A DNA stretch of 64,000 nucleotides. It comes from Chloroflexota bacterium (lineage in GTDB: Bacteria; Chloroflexota; UBA6077; JACCZL01). Position 1 is the stretch's first letter; each line of letters begins with the position of its first letter. The notes under the pieces are model-generated. The model did not search any database. It had not been told where the DNA came from and worked only from the letters and a program-made list of their open reading frames with translations. Position numbers and translations under genes: made by a program. This document shows positions 34,406 through 43,631 of this stretch, piece by piece. The stretch spans positions 8,117 through 72,116 of the forward strand of contig JAUJPG010000005.1 of NCBI GenBank assembly GCA_030447245.1, read 5' to 3'.

Positions 34406-35585
34406 ATGCGCCTGTTCATCGTCGGCGCTACGGTCTTCACCGCCGCCGGCCCACCACTCGCGAACAGCTCGGTCCTCATTGAGGGCGATCGGATCGTGGC
34501 AATCGGCGATACCCTCCGCCACCCGGGGACGCGACGGTCGTCGATGCAGCCGGCCTGTTCCTCCTACCAGGGTTCATCGACGCCCACTGCCACCTCACCT
34601 ACGCGCTCGTGCCAGAGCGTCCCGAGCCGCATCCAGACGTGCCGTACCTGGGCGCCCGGGCTGCCAGGCTGCAGCTGGCAGCGGGCGTTACGACTGTCCG
34701 CGACCTGGGGGCCACAGTTACGTCGACCTGGCGCTCAAGCGGGCCATTGCGCGCGGCGACGTGCCTGGCCCACGCGTACTGGCGGCCGGAAAGGCGATCG
34801 CGAGTACCGGTGGACACGTCCACTACTGGGCGCGCGAGGCGGACGGCGCCGACGAGATTCGTAAGGCCGTCCGCGAGCAGGTCAGGGCGGGCGCGGACGT
34901 GATCAAGGTGATGGTCAGCGGCGGCGCCGCGAATGTAGGCGAGCGTCCAGACGCCATGCAGCTCCAACCCGACGAACTGCGGGCGGCCGCGGTCGAGGCT
35001 CGCGAAGCGGGGCGCAAGCTCGCCGCGCATGCCCATCCCTCGCGGGCGATCCGTGCCGCGGTTGAGGCCGGCGCGGCAAGCATCGAGCACGGGATGGGAC
35101 TGGACGACGCGGCCGTCGAGGCCATCCTGGCTCATGACGCGTGGGTCGTCCCAACCCAGGCGGTCTACCAGCGGATCGCCGACAACGTCGACAACTGGCC
35201 CCAGCAGAAGTCTGAGATCGCCAAACACATCCTCGAGCACAAGATCCCGAACCTGGCGCGGGCAATGGCGGCCGGCGTGAAGATTGGCGTCGGCACAGAC
35301 CCGGGTCGGCATCTACCGCACGGCGAGATCGCCGGCGAGATGCTCGCGCTCCGAGACCTCGGGATGACGCCCGAGCAGGTGCTCCTGGCGGCGACACGCG
35401 GGAACGCCGACGTGCTCGGCCTTTCCGACGAAATCGGGACGATCGCGGTCGGCAAGCGCGCCGACCTGGTGCTCCTCAGGGGCAACCCTCTGGAGGACCT
35501 AGGCCGCGCCCGCGACGTGCAGGCCGTCGTCGCGGGCGGGCACCTGTGGCGTCCAGCAGCGCTGCGCCATGCCGACGTGCCCTAA
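34406..35585 (+). pseudogene. Second imidazolonepropionase-like amidohydrolase, two frameshifts
   Basis: The ATG at 34406 has AAGGAG 7 bases upstream. The N-terminus MRLFIVGATVFTAAGPPLA is in frame, but the metal-binding GFIDAHCHLTYALV and VTTVRDLGA stretch (about 34,520-34,715) lies in another frame. From about 34,718 the original frame resumes with YVDLALKRAIARGDVPGPRV, SIEHGMGLDD, IGVGTDPGRH and KRADLVLLRGNPLED. The two shifts compensate. It is a relative of the broken amidohydrolase at 28239-29462. As written, a translated product would lose the HxH ligands. Confidence 0.65.
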
Positions 35586-35649
35586 CCAGGTCCGGCCGGT
35601 TCAACGTCGGCGGAGTTGACGTCCATGGCCGGCGTACGGCCAATCCACC

Positions 35650-36900
35650 CTAGGCGCTGTGGGCCACGCGCTGCTCGCGGCCTGGTCGCGCGCTGTGCGT
35701 TGCGCGTTGGCGGCGACCGGCCAGCCAGGCGAGCGTTGCCAGGCCGGCGCCAGCCAATGCGGCGGCGGCGCTGAAGTAGGCGAGGCTGCCGAAGCCGAAC
35801 TCGGTGACGAGCCGCCCGCCGAGTGCCGTCGCGCCCAGCCAGCCGAAGCTCGCGCAGGTGATGTTGAGCCCGAGCACCGCGCCGCGCACCTCGCTCGGAA
35901 CCTCGCTGAGTGAGGCCAGCAGGGCGGGACGACCGAAGGCATTCGCGAACGCGTAGGCGAAGCCGAGTCCGACCGAGACCGCGACCCCCGGCTGCCAGAG
36001 GAGCAGCGGCAGCGCGAGCGCTCCGGTCGCCAGGGACGAGGCGGCGAAGACGAGGGGGCGCGCCGAAAAGCGGTCGGAGAACTGACTGCCAAGAACGTTG
36101 CCGACGAGGTTGCCGAGCGCGACGAGCCCGAGCCCGAAGGCCAGCTCTTGGAGCGAGACACCGTACGTCGTCAGCAGGTACGTTGCCAGGTACACCGCCA
36201 GACCCGCGAAGCACGCCCGCTCCATGGTGCCAGCCCCAAGCAGCGCGAGCACCCGAGGGTCGAACCGCTTCACGGTCGACCTTCCGGATGCGGTGCGCTC
36301 CGGCCGTTGACTAGACTGCCTCGGAACCGCCAGCCAAACTGCGGTTGCGACCAGTACGGTTGCGAGGGCCTGCGACACGATCGCCCCGCGCCAGCCAGCG
36401 AACGAGCCGATGAACGTGACCGCCGGGACGCCGAGGACAAACGAGAGCGACTGCCCGGTGATGACCCAGCCAAGCGCCCGCCCGCGCTGGCTCGGCGCCA
36501 CCTGGTCGGAGACGGTGGCGAACACGGTTCCCATGTACGCGCCGCCCCCGAAGCCCGCCAGGAATTGCCACGCTGCAAGCCAACTGTAGCGATCGGCGGT
36601 CGCGACGCCAAGCAGCGAGCCACCAAGGGCCAGGAGGCCACCGACGAGGATCGACTTCCGTCCAATTCGGTCGGAGACGAGCCCGGCGACGAGCGAGCTG
36701 ATGCCCCACGCGGTCGCGCCGACGGCAACGAGGTTCGCCACGGCGGCCAGATCAGTCCCCAGCTCGCGCGCCATATCGAGCAGGAACGGTGCGAGGATCG
36801 TCCCGGTACTGGTCGCCAGGAAGGTCGCGACGCACAGAACTGCGAGCATCGTCATCCGTCCGGTTGGCTGGTCCGCCGCGACGGCGGCGCGCTCTGGCAT
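35650..36900 (-). CDS. Major facilitator superfamily transporter
   Basis: 416 residues with twelve predicted helices. The MFS loop motif SDRIGRKSILVGG lies between helices 2 and 3, and a related FSDRFSARPLVF lies in the second half. The family exports or imports small molecules by proton coupling; resemblance to drug- or metabolite-efflux proteins is general only. The ATG at 36900 has AAGGAGGG upstream. The two genes it converges on are the broken amidohydrolase and this transporter, with about 64 bases between them. Confidence 0.88.
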   Translation of the reverse strand: MPERAAVAADQPTGRMTMLAVLCVATFLATSTGTILAPFLLDMARELGTDLAAVANLVAVGATAWGISSLVAGLVSDRIGRKSILVGGLLALGGSLLGVATADRYSWLAAWQFLAGFGGGAYMGTVFATVSDQVAPSQRGRALGWVITGQSLSFVLGVPAVTFIGSFAGWRGAIVSQALATVLVATAVWLAVPRQSSQRPERTASGRSTVKRFDPRVLALLGAGTMERACFAGLAVYLATYLLTTYGVSLQELAFGLGLVALGNLVGNVLGSQFSDRFSARPLVFAASSLATGALALPLLLWQPGVAVSVGLGFAYAFANAFGRPALLASLSEVPSEVRGAVLGLNITCASFGWLGATALGGRLVTEFGFGSLAYFSAAAALAGAGLATLAWLAGRRQRATHSARPGREQRVAHSA

Positions 36901-36954
36901 TGGCTCCCTCCTTGCCTGAGCGTACCGGAGTAGGGAACGCCGGCTACTGCTCGT

Positions 36955-37293
36955 CTACGTGCAACGCCTAGGGACCATGCGAGATTCCCGAGGGAACCCA
37001 GGCCCGATCGTGAACCGGCGACGCCGTAATCGCTGTTTGACAATCAGCGCGGCAAGCAGCGTCTGTCGCTGGGCGGCGGCGTAGAGGGTGCACGCGTACG
37101 TGCTGTGACGGCCGAGCCGGGCGACATCGGAGGACACGGTTCGGTCCTGGCTGGAAAGGCGCTCGGGCGGCTCGTTCTCGGTCCGACTGGCCCACTGCCA
37201 ATCGATGAGCAGATCACTCCTCGCCTGTTTGACCACCTGCCAGCACTCGGCATCCTGCTCGTTCCATGGATACTTGACGAGGACCCGCGACAT
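36955..37293 (-). CDS. Small hypothetical protein
   Basis: 112 residues from the ATG at 37293, which has GGGAG at good spacing. The first 80 residues look coding (MSRVLVKYPWNEQDAECW, then a charged and polar stretch); the last 25 are Arg-rich. I recognise no domain. It fills most of the gap between the MFS gene and the cupin gene. Low confidence; it could be a chance frame. Confidence 0.35.
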   Translation of the reverse strand: MSRVLVKYPWNEQDAECWQVVKQARSDLLIDWQWASRTENEPPERLSSQDRTVSSDVARLGRHSTYACTLYAAAQRQTLLAALIVKQRLRRRRFTIGPGFPRESRMVPRRCT

Positions 37294-37503
37294 GCGAGCT
37301 CCCGGGCGCATGATGCGCCCGGAGCTTCGGAGATGCCCGCGCAGCTGCCACGGCTGGCGATCGGCGCCAGGGTGCGCTAGACCAGGGTTCCGGCGCCCGG
37401 AAGATCGGCCCGAGCGGCAGGTCTGGGGAGTGGCTGCGACTGGCGGTCGAGCGAAGGACGTGGAGGTCATGTCGCGGCGCCTGGGAGCGGAACGTCAGAT
37501 AGT

Positions 37504-37512
37504 TGCTACACT
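37504..37512 (+). promoter_or_regulatory. Extended -10 promoter before the cupin gene
   Basis: TGC-TACACT, with the same flanking GCTACACTAG as the ctaC promoter at 12384-12392. It is about 30 bases before the ATG at 37543. The -35 region is poor. Confidence 0.45.
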
Positions 37513-37542
37513 AGCAAGCCGCCAACCCGGGATCGGGGAACG

Positions 37543-37908
37543 ATGAAACAACTACGCCTCTGGGCCGGGCCGGACGGGGCCTCTCACTTCGAAGAGTTTG
37601 AGGTTGCGTTCAGGGTCACTGAATACGTGCCAGGCTTTCCCTCGGAGATCACCGGACCTAGGGTGGCGCGTTCGATCCACTTCACCCGCCTCCCCGTGGG
37701 CGCCTTCCAGGCCTGGCACACCTCTCCGCACCCGCATTGCGCCATTACCCTCGCCGGGGAGGTGGAAATCGCGGCCAGTGACGGCGAGCGGCGGCGCTTT
37801 GGCCCGGGCGAGCTGTACTTCGGGCACGATGCGACCGGTCAGGGGCATGAAACTCGGGTCGTCGGCGAGCAGGATTGGGTGGCCGCGGTCGTCACCCTGG
37901 CGGACTAA
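37543..37908 (+). CDS. Small cupin-like protein
   Basis: 121 residues. The central AWHTSPHPHCAITLAGEVEIAA and FGPGELYFGHDATGQGHETR give the His ligands and turn of a cupin_2 barrel. It is shorter than usual at the N-terminus. Substrate unknown. It lies 54 bases before the dehydrogenase on the same strand, so the two may be co-transcribed from the promoter at 37504. Confidence 0.7.
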   Translation: MKQLRLWAGPDGASHFEEFEVAFRVTEYVPGFPSEITGPRVARSIHFTRLPVGAFQAWHTSPHPHCAITLAGEVEIAASDGERRRFGPGELYFGHDATGQGHETRVVGEQDWVAAVVTLAD

Positions 37909-37962
37909 GGGTCGTTCACGACGGGTCAGCGCGCGTGGCTCCGAACCTGTGAGGAGGTTGCA

Positions 37963-38868
37963 ATGGTCATGAAGCGGCCGATCGCCCGAGTGGGCATGCT
38001 GGCGCTCGGATCGATGGGTGGGCCGATCGCGGCCAACGTCGCCCGCAAGGGCTTTGAAGTCTTCGCCTTCGACCCACGCGCCGAGGCGCTCGCCGCGGCC
38101 GCCGAGGACGGCATCGTCGGTTGCGCGGGTCCGGCCGAGGTCGCACAGCGTACGGACGTCACCCTGGCGATCCCCTACGATTATGCCCAGGTCGAGCGCT
38201 CGGCGCTCGGGCCGAGCGGCCTGCTCGAAGGCTGGACCGAGCCCAACATGCTCGTGATGATGAGCACGGTCGGACCTGAGGCCGCCCGCGACCTCGGCCG
38301 CCAGTTGGCAGAACGCGGCCACCGCCTCGTCGACGCACCGGTCAGCGGCGGTCACCCTGGCGCTACGGCCGGTACCCTGACGCTGATGGTTGGTGCGACC
38401 AACGACGACCTCGAACGCTGTCGGCCGGTTCTCCAGGCCTTTGCGAAAAACGTGTTCCACGTCGGCACGGACGCCGGTGCGGGCCAGGCGGCCAAGCTGG
38501 TCAATCAGCTCCTGGTCGTTGCCCACCATGTTTCGATGGCGGAAGCGCTCAATCTGGCCGCGGGCAGCGGCTGCGACCTGCGCCAGATCTACGACATTGT
38601 GACGAACAGCGTCGGCAACAGCCACGTCTTCAGCGCTCGGACGCCTGCCGTGCTCGATCGAAGCTTCAAGACGGGCGGCTCGCTCAATATTCTGGTCAAA
38701 GACGCACGGCTGGTGCTCGAGGCCGGAAAGGCAGCCGGCACACCACTCCCGCTGGCTGCCATGGCCGCCCAGGTCTTTGAGATGGCGAAGGCGATGGGAC
38801 TCGGCGACGAGGATGACGCGGCGATCGCCAAGGTCTACGAGCGGATCGGCGGCCGCGAGCTCGACTGA
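37963..38868 (+). CDS. 3-hydroxyisobutyrate-type dehydrogenase
   Basis: 301 residues. N-terminal Rossmann fold with GMLALGSMGGPIAANVARKG, the family signature LVDAPVSGG near residue 125, the catalytic-Lys motif GQAAKLVNQ near residue 175, and a helical C-terminus. Family members oxidise beta-hydroxyacids with NAD(P)+ (3-hydroxyisobutyrate, tartronate semialdehyde, threonate and others); substrate not decided here. GAGGAGG precedes the start. The 3' end overlaps the convergent MalY-type gene by 34 bases. Confidence 0.9.
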   Translation: MVMKRPIARVGMLALGSMGGPIAANVARKGFEVFAFDPRAEALAAAAEDGIVGCAGPAEVAQRTDVTLAIPYDYAQVERSALGPSGLLEGWTEPNMLVMMSTVGPEAARDLGRQLAERGHRLVDAPVSGGHPGATAGTLTLMVGATNDDLERCRPVLQAFAKNVFHVGTDAGAGQAAKLVNQLLVVAHHVSMAEALNLAAGSGCDLRQIYDIVTNSVGNSHVFSARTPAVLDRSFKTGGSLNILVKDARLVLEAGKAAGTPLPLAAMAAQVFEMAKAMGLGDEDDAAIAKVYERIGGRELD

Positions 38869-40067
38869 CGCGTGCCGTTGCCGCCCGCTCGGCTGGCCCG
38901 GACCGCCGCCGCCATCCGCTCCAGCACCTCCTCCAGAATCGCCCCCGAGGTCCCGAAGTTGAGGCGCACGCAGCTCTGGCTCGCAGGACCGAAGTCGGCG
39001 CCGTCGTTCAGGCCGACCCGCGCCTGCTCCAGGAAGAACTCCGCGGGCGAAGACGGAAGATCGAGCGCGCCGCAGTCGAGCCACGCCAGGTAGGTCGCCT
39101 CTGGCTGATAGTGGCGGACCCCTGGCAGCTCAGCCGCGACAAACTCAGCAACCCGCTCGCGGTTGGCTGACAAGCGCGTCATCACCCGATCCAGCCAGGG
39201 CTGGCCGTGCCGCCAGGCGGCGACGGTGGCGTCGATGCCGATCACATTGACCTGGCCCAGGAGGCGATCCGGGATGGTCCGCCGGAATCGCTCCCGCAGC
39301 TCGGGCGAGCCGAAGTGCATCAAGGCACAGCGGAGCCCGGGGATGTTGAACCCCTTCGTCGCCGAGGTGATGGTGATCGTCCGGCTGGCGATCTCTGGGC
39401 TGAGCGTCGCCATCACGACGTGCCTTCGGCCCGAATAGAGTAGATCCGCGTGGATCTCGTCGGCGACGATCACCATGTCTCGCTCGACCGCCAGCTCGCC
39501 GAGCGCCAGGAGCTCCTCGCGCTCCAGCACCCGACCGCTGGGGTTGTGCGGGTTGCAGACGACGAGGATCCGAGTCCGGTCGTCAACCTTACGACGTAGG
39601 TCGGCGGCGTCCAGCACAAAGCGGCTGCCCTCGTCGGCCAGCGGGTTGTCGACGAGCCGACGCTCCGTCTGCGCCAGCGCCACCAGGAATGGCGGGTAGA
39701 TCGGCGTTTGCATGACCACGCCGTCGCCAGGCTCACTGAAGGCGAGCAGCACGCTGAAGAGTGCCTGGATGAGCTCCGACACCGGCTGGACCTGCTCGGG
39801 GTCCGGCGACCACCCGAAGCGTCGCTCCATCCGCTCGGCGAAGGCTGTCTCCAGACTCACCTCGCCAAGGCGCGCGCCGTACCCATAGTCTCCCAGATTG
39901 ACCAGTCGCTCGATGGCTTCCTGGATCGGCTCGGCCACCGAGAAGTCCATGTCAGCCACCCAGGCCGGCAGGACATCGCTCGGATACTTGTTCCACTTCG
40001 TCCCCCGCCGAGCCCGACACGCCTCGACGCTGAGCTCAAACGGTTGCACACTGGTGGTCGATTCCAC
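38835..40067 (-). CDS. MalY/PatB-type PLP enzyme (cystathionine beta-lyase or aminotransferase)
   Basis: 410 residues of fold-type I. PAWVADMDFSVAEPI and YGYGARLGE at the N-terminus are typical of MalY/PatB. VVCNPHNPSGRVL, VIVADEIHADLLYSG and SATKGFNIPGL follow, the last with the PLP-binding Lys. Members cleave C-S bonds of cystathionine or act as aminotransferases. It is the last gene of a four-gene run with the CaiB, thioesterase and methyltransferase genes. The final 15 residues are low-complexity and lie in the overlap with the opposite gene. Confidence 0.9.
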   Translation of the reverse strand: MESTTSVQPFELSVEACRARRGTKWNKYPSDVLPAWVADMDFSVAEPIQEAIERLVNLGDYGYGARLGEVSLETAFAERMERRFGWSPDPEQVQPVSELIQALFSVLLAFSEPGDGVVMQTPIYPPFLVALAQTERRLVDNPLADEGSRFVLDAADLRRKVDDRTRILVVCNPHNPSGRVLEREELLALGELAVERDMVIVADEIHADLLYSGRRHVVMATLSPEIASRTITITSATKGFNIPGLRCALMHFGSPELRERFRRTIPDRLLGQVNVIGIDATVAAWRHGQPWLDRVMTRLSANRERVAEFVAAELPGVRHYQPEATYLAWLDCGALDLPSSPAEFFLEQARVGLNDGADFGPASQSCVRLNFGTSGAILEEVLERMAAAVRASRAGGNGTRQSSSRPPIRS

Positions 40068-40081
40068 GTTCGCGGCCTCCC

Positions 40082-41428
40082 CTATCCGGTCAGCAGGCTG
40101 ACGCTCTCGACATGATACGTCTGGGGGAACATGTCCACGGGCTGGACGGACTCCAACGTGTAGCCGCCGTGGCGAAGTATCCCCAAGTCACGGGCGAGGG
40201 TGGCAGGCTCGCAGGAGACGTAGACGACGCGGGCGGGACGGGCCTCCAGCAGAGCGGCCAGGACGGCAGGGTCGCAGCCGACGCGGGCGGGGTCGAGCAG
40301 GACCTTGTCCGGGCGGCGATCCAGCTTCGGCAGCACGGTCTCGGTCTTGCCCTGGATGAAGGAGACGTTTGACAGGTCGGCGGCATTCTCGCGGGCGCCT
40401 TTTACCGCCGCCGGCGACTCCTCGATCCCAATCGCCTCGCGAACGAGGGGGCCGATGAGCGTCGTGAACGTGCCGACCCCGCAGTACGCATCGACGATCA
40501 AGTCGTCCGGTCCTGGAACGAGACGGTCCACCGCGATCAGCACCAGGAGCTCGGCCATCGACAGGCCGCCCTCAGGTGCAACGTCTGCCAGGGGGCGGTT
40601 CAGGACGGGCAGCTCACGGCGCTCCCGGCGGGTGTTGACCTGGAAAAAGGCCGGGGCCGCGACTCGGAAGCGCCGGCCGAGCAGCTCCTCGTGCAGCGCG
40701 ATCTGGCCGGTCGCGACCTCCGGCGCGTTGGGCAGCGCCGGGTTCACCAGCAGCTCGCCGGTGTTGGCGCCCACACGGATCGCGAGCTGGTGAACTCGCT
40801 GGCCGACGAACCGACCCTGCAGCTGTCGCAGCACGTCGTTGATCCGCGGCTGCATGATCCAGCAGTGATCGATCCGGATCAGCGACCGAGTCCCGTGCCT
40901 GGTGAAGCACAGCTCGCCCTCGCGACGGCCGACCGAAAAACGGGCCTGGTTGCGATAGTGCCACGGGTCAACCATCCCGATCGTCGGCAAGACCAGACCC
41001 TCTGCGTCTCGGAAGCCGCCGATTCGGCGAAGCTGCTCGGCGACGATCTCCCGCTTGAACCTGAGTTGGGCCGGATACGCCGCGTGCTGCCACTGACAGC
41101 CGCCGCAGCCGGCCACGAAGTACGGGCACGGCGGCGCCACCCGCTCGGGCGATGGCCGGATGATCTCGACGATCTCGCCGCGAGCAAAGTCGGCCGTGTC
41201 GCGAACGAGCTCGACGTCGACGATCTCTCCGGGCAGCCCTTTCGGCACAAAGACTACTCGCCCGTCAAGCCGCCCAATTGCCTCGCCGCCGTGAGCGACG
41301 CTAGTCAACTCTAGCCGAACCCTCGGCCGCTCGGACGGACCGACCAGCCGGTCCCTTCGACGGCTCTGCCGCGCGCGCATGGACGACGCCCCGACGCCGC
41401 CTCGATCACGTGCCGAAACGTTGCTCAT
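40082..41428 (-). CDS. RlmD/TrmA-type rRNA m5U methyltransferase
   Basis: 448 residues. Positively charged N-terminus, then a TRAM domain (about 38-95), then the 4Fe-4S cysteines in CPYFVAGCGGCQWQH and DHCW, then a Rossmann SAM domain with VDAYCGVGTFT, the VLLDPARVGCD motif (DPPR is usual) and catalytic Cys in YVSCEPATLARD. It methylates C5 of uridine in 23S rRNA. The start overlaps the thioesterase stop as ATGA. RlmD and RlmCD/TrmA cannot be separated with certainty from sequence alone. Confidence 0.9.
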   Translation of the reverse strand: MSNVSARDRGGVGASSMRARQSRRRDRLVGPSERPRVRLELTSVAHGGEAIGRLDGRVVFVPKGLPGEIVDVELVRDTADFARGEIVEIIRPSPERVAPPCPYFVAGCGGCQWQHAAYPAQLRFKREIVAEQLRRIGGFRDAEGLVLPTIGMVDPWHYRNQARFSVGRREGELCFTRHGTRSLIRIDHCWIMQPRINDVLRQLQGRFVGQRVHQLAIRVGANTGELLVNPALPNAPEVATGQIALHEELLGRRFRVAAPAFFQVNTRRERRELPVLNRPLADVAPEGGLSMAELLVLIAVDRLVPGPDDLIVDAYCGVGTFTTLIGPLVREAIGIEESPAAVKGARENAADLSNVSFIQGKTETVLPKLDRRPDKVLLDPARVGCDPAVLAALLEARPARVVYVSCEPATLARDLGILRHGGYTLESVQPVDMFPQTYHVESVSLLTG

Positions 41429-41898
41429 CCAACCGCGGCGGAGGCTGCTGCAGGGGCGCGGGATCGCGCGGCCGCTTCGAACCGCTCGATGCTGCCCCGA
41501 ATCTCGTCAGGCACGCGGACCGGGCGCAGCGAATCGTGCTGAAGTAGGACGTGTTCGGTGTGACCGCTAGCGACGAGCGTGCAGTCGGCCTCACGCCAGA
41601 TCGCGTACTCGAACCGGAACCGAAGCCGGCCCATCTCGGCGACGCGCGTGCAGATCAGGAGCTCGTCGTCGAAACGCGCCGGCGCGGCGTACCGCACTCG
41701 GGCCTCGATGACGGCGGCGGTCACGCGAGTTGCCTCAATCGTTTTGTAGTCCGCCCCGGCTGAGCGCAGGTACTCCGTCCTGCCGACCTCGAAGAACGTC
41801 AGAAAGTTGCCGTAGTAGACGACGCCCATCTGGTCCGTATCGGCATACCGGACCCGGATACGGTGGCAATTGGCGAAGCCGCGCGCGAGCTCGTGCAT
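41425..41898 (-). CDS. YbgC/FadM-type acyl-CoA thioesterase
   Basis: 157 residues, single hotdog fold. RVRYADTDQMGVVYYGNFLTFFEVGRTEYLR contains the catalytic Asp and the family's typical tyrosines. The C-terminal 25 residues are Ala-rich and likely disordered. It hydrolyses acyl-CoA thioesters. It lies 63 bases after the CaiB/BaiF transferase gene and overlaps the methyltransferase gene, so acyl-CoA and RNA-modification genes share one transcript. Confidence 0.9.
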   Translation of the reverse strand: MHELARGFANCHRIRVRYADTDQMGVVYYGNFLTFFEVGRTEYLRSAGADYKTIEATRVTAAVIEARVRYAAPARFDDELLICTRVAEMGRLRFRFEYAIWREADCTLVASGHTEHVLLQHDSLRPVRVPDEIRGSIERFEAAARSRAPAAASAAVG

Positions 41899-41961
41899 GT
41901 CGCGGGATTATGCCAGGCGGAGCGACCTGCCCCAGTCTTGGAACATGGCCACTCTTGCCGC

Positions 41962-43152
41962 TCAGATCACCCCGGCGCGGCGAAGTCCGTCGATCTCGTC
42001 GGCACTCAACCCCAGTTCCCCGAGGACTTCGTCGGTGTGCTCGCCCAGGAGCGGGGGATGACGTCGGACATCCGCCGGTGTGTCGCCGAGCTTGTAGGGG
42101 ATACCGGCCATCCGGACCGATCCGAGCGTCGGGTGATCGACGCACAGGAGCATGTCGCGTGCGAGCACCTGCGGATCACGGAACACCTGGTCGATGGCAT
42201 TGACAGGGCCGGCCGGCACGCCCACGGCCAGCATCGCATCAACCCACTCCTCGGCGGTGCGACCAGCTAGCACGGTCTCGATCAGCGGGAGGAGCGCCGA
42301 GCGGTTGCGCACCCGGTCAGAGTTGGTCTTGAAGCGCGCGTCGTCAGCCCACTCCTGGTGCCCGAGGACACCGGCGAAGTCGCGGAACTGGCGGTCGTTG
42401 AGCGCGCCGAAGGCGAAGTAATTGTCGCTCGCGCGGAACACCTGGTACGGCACGATGCTGGGGTGGGCGTTGCCAACGCGCCCGGGCGGCTCGCCCGTCG
42501 CGAAGTAGTCGGTCGCCAGGTGGATCAGCCATCCGACGACCGTCTCCAGCAACGACAGGTCGACCCGCTGGCCCTGGCCGGTGCGGTCGCGCTGGTGGAG
42601 GGCGGCGAGGACGGCCGAGCAGCCGGTCATCGACGTCGTCAGGTCAGCGATGGCGACGCCGGTCTTGAGGGGCTCGCCTCCCGGCTCGCCGGTCACGCTC
42701 ATCAGCCCACCCATTGCCTGAGCCATGTAGTCATAGCCAGGCCGGTCGGCGTATGGCCCGGTCAAACCGTAACCTGTGATCGAGGCGTAGATCAGGCGTG
42801 GGTTCAGCTCGCGGAGCGTCTGGTCATAGCCCAGGCCCAGGCGCTCCATCGTGCCAGTCTTGAAATTCTCCACCAGAATGTCGGCATCGCGGATCAACCG
42901 CAGCAGGATCTCGCGGGCGCGGGGGTCTTTGAGGTTCAGGGTGAGGCTGCGTTTATTGCGATTGATCGCCAGGTAGTAGGTGCTCTCGCCACCGACGTAC
43001 GGTGGTCCCCAGCGTCGAGTATCGTCGCCCGTGCCCGGCTGTTCGATCTTGACGACGTCGGCGCCCATGTCGCCGAGCATCATCGTCAGATACGGCCCAG
43101 CCAGGATGCGGCTCAAGTCCACGACCCGCAGGTCCGCCAGGGGTCCACTCAT
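41962..43152 (-). CDS. CaiB/BaiF family CoA-transferase
   Basis: 396 residues, full length for family III CoA-transferases. It begins PLADLRVVDLSRILAGPYLTMMLGDMGADVVKIEQPG, has the conserved AINRNKRSLTLNLKDP and ENFKTGTMERLGLGYDQT, the catalytic-Asp region PGYDYMAQAMGG and the C-terminal GEHTDEVLGELG. It moves CoA between carboxylic acids. The ATG at 43152 has GGGAGG. The open frame continues upstream through a transposase-like fragment, but that start has no homology to CaiB. Confidence 0.92.
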   Translation of the reverse strand: MSGPLADLRVVDLSRILAGPYLTMMLGDMGADVVKIEQPGTGDDTRRWGPPYVGGESTYYLAINRNKRSLTLNLKDPRAREILLRLIRDADILVENFKTGTMERLGLGYDQTLRELNPRLIYASITGYGLTGPYADRPGYDYMAQAMGGLMSVTGEPGGEPLKTGVAIADLTTSMTGCSAVLAALHQRDRTGQGQRVDLSLLETVVGWLIHLATDYFATGEPPGRVGNAHPSIVPYQVFRASDNYFAFGALNDRQFRDFAGVLGHQEWADDARFKTNSDRVRNRSALLPLIETVLAGRTAEEWVDAMLAVGVPAGPVNAIDQVFRDPQVLARDMLLCVDHPTLGSVRMAGIPYKLGDTPADVRRHPPLLGEHTDEVLGELGLSADEIDGLRRAGVI

Positions 43153-43464
43153 CGCCGCGCCTCCCACTGCACACCCGCCACGATCGTTCCGCGGCGGCCG
43201 GCCCGAGAGTATGCGCAGCACCTGTTGACCGCGACAATCGTCGAACAATTGCACCCCCTCGGCCGCCTTTTCACGGCGCCGATAAAGCACGTCGCCATCG
43301 AGCAGCGCATCCAGCAGAGCCAGGTCCGCCTCGATGCTCGGTGCCAGCGAGGGCGCCAGGACGAACACGTCGCCCGGCGGGTACTGGTCCCGTACCATGA
43401 CCGCGGGCCCTCTGAGTGGGATAGTGTCGAACAACTTCCCCCTATCTTGGAGGGCCTTTCGCAC
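43153..43464 (-). pseudogene. Truncated transposase-like N-terminal fragment
   Basis: The 104 codons upstream of the CoA-transferase in the same frame begin MRKALQDRGKLFDTIPLRG and include APSIEADLALLDALLDGDVLYRR. This resembles the N-terminus of insertion-sequence transposases whose next segment is a conserved GRPSTPVEVILRM-type stretch. That stretch is absent and the sequence diverges at once after YRR. It may be an IS remnant with one end near 43,485. Recognition is from memory of the family and is uncertain. Confidence 0.4.
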
Positions 43465-43631
43465 CAGGAACTTGCCCTACAGTGATCGTTGTGAACCATC
43501 GGCGTGGCGCGTAGGGCAGCGATGGTGGAGACGGAAGCGGCGTCGGCGCCGGTCGAAGAGCTCGACAAGACGTTGTCGGTCCCCCTGGACTGGGCACGCT
43601 GCGTGCGGTCCGGCAGCACTGGGAGTACGGT

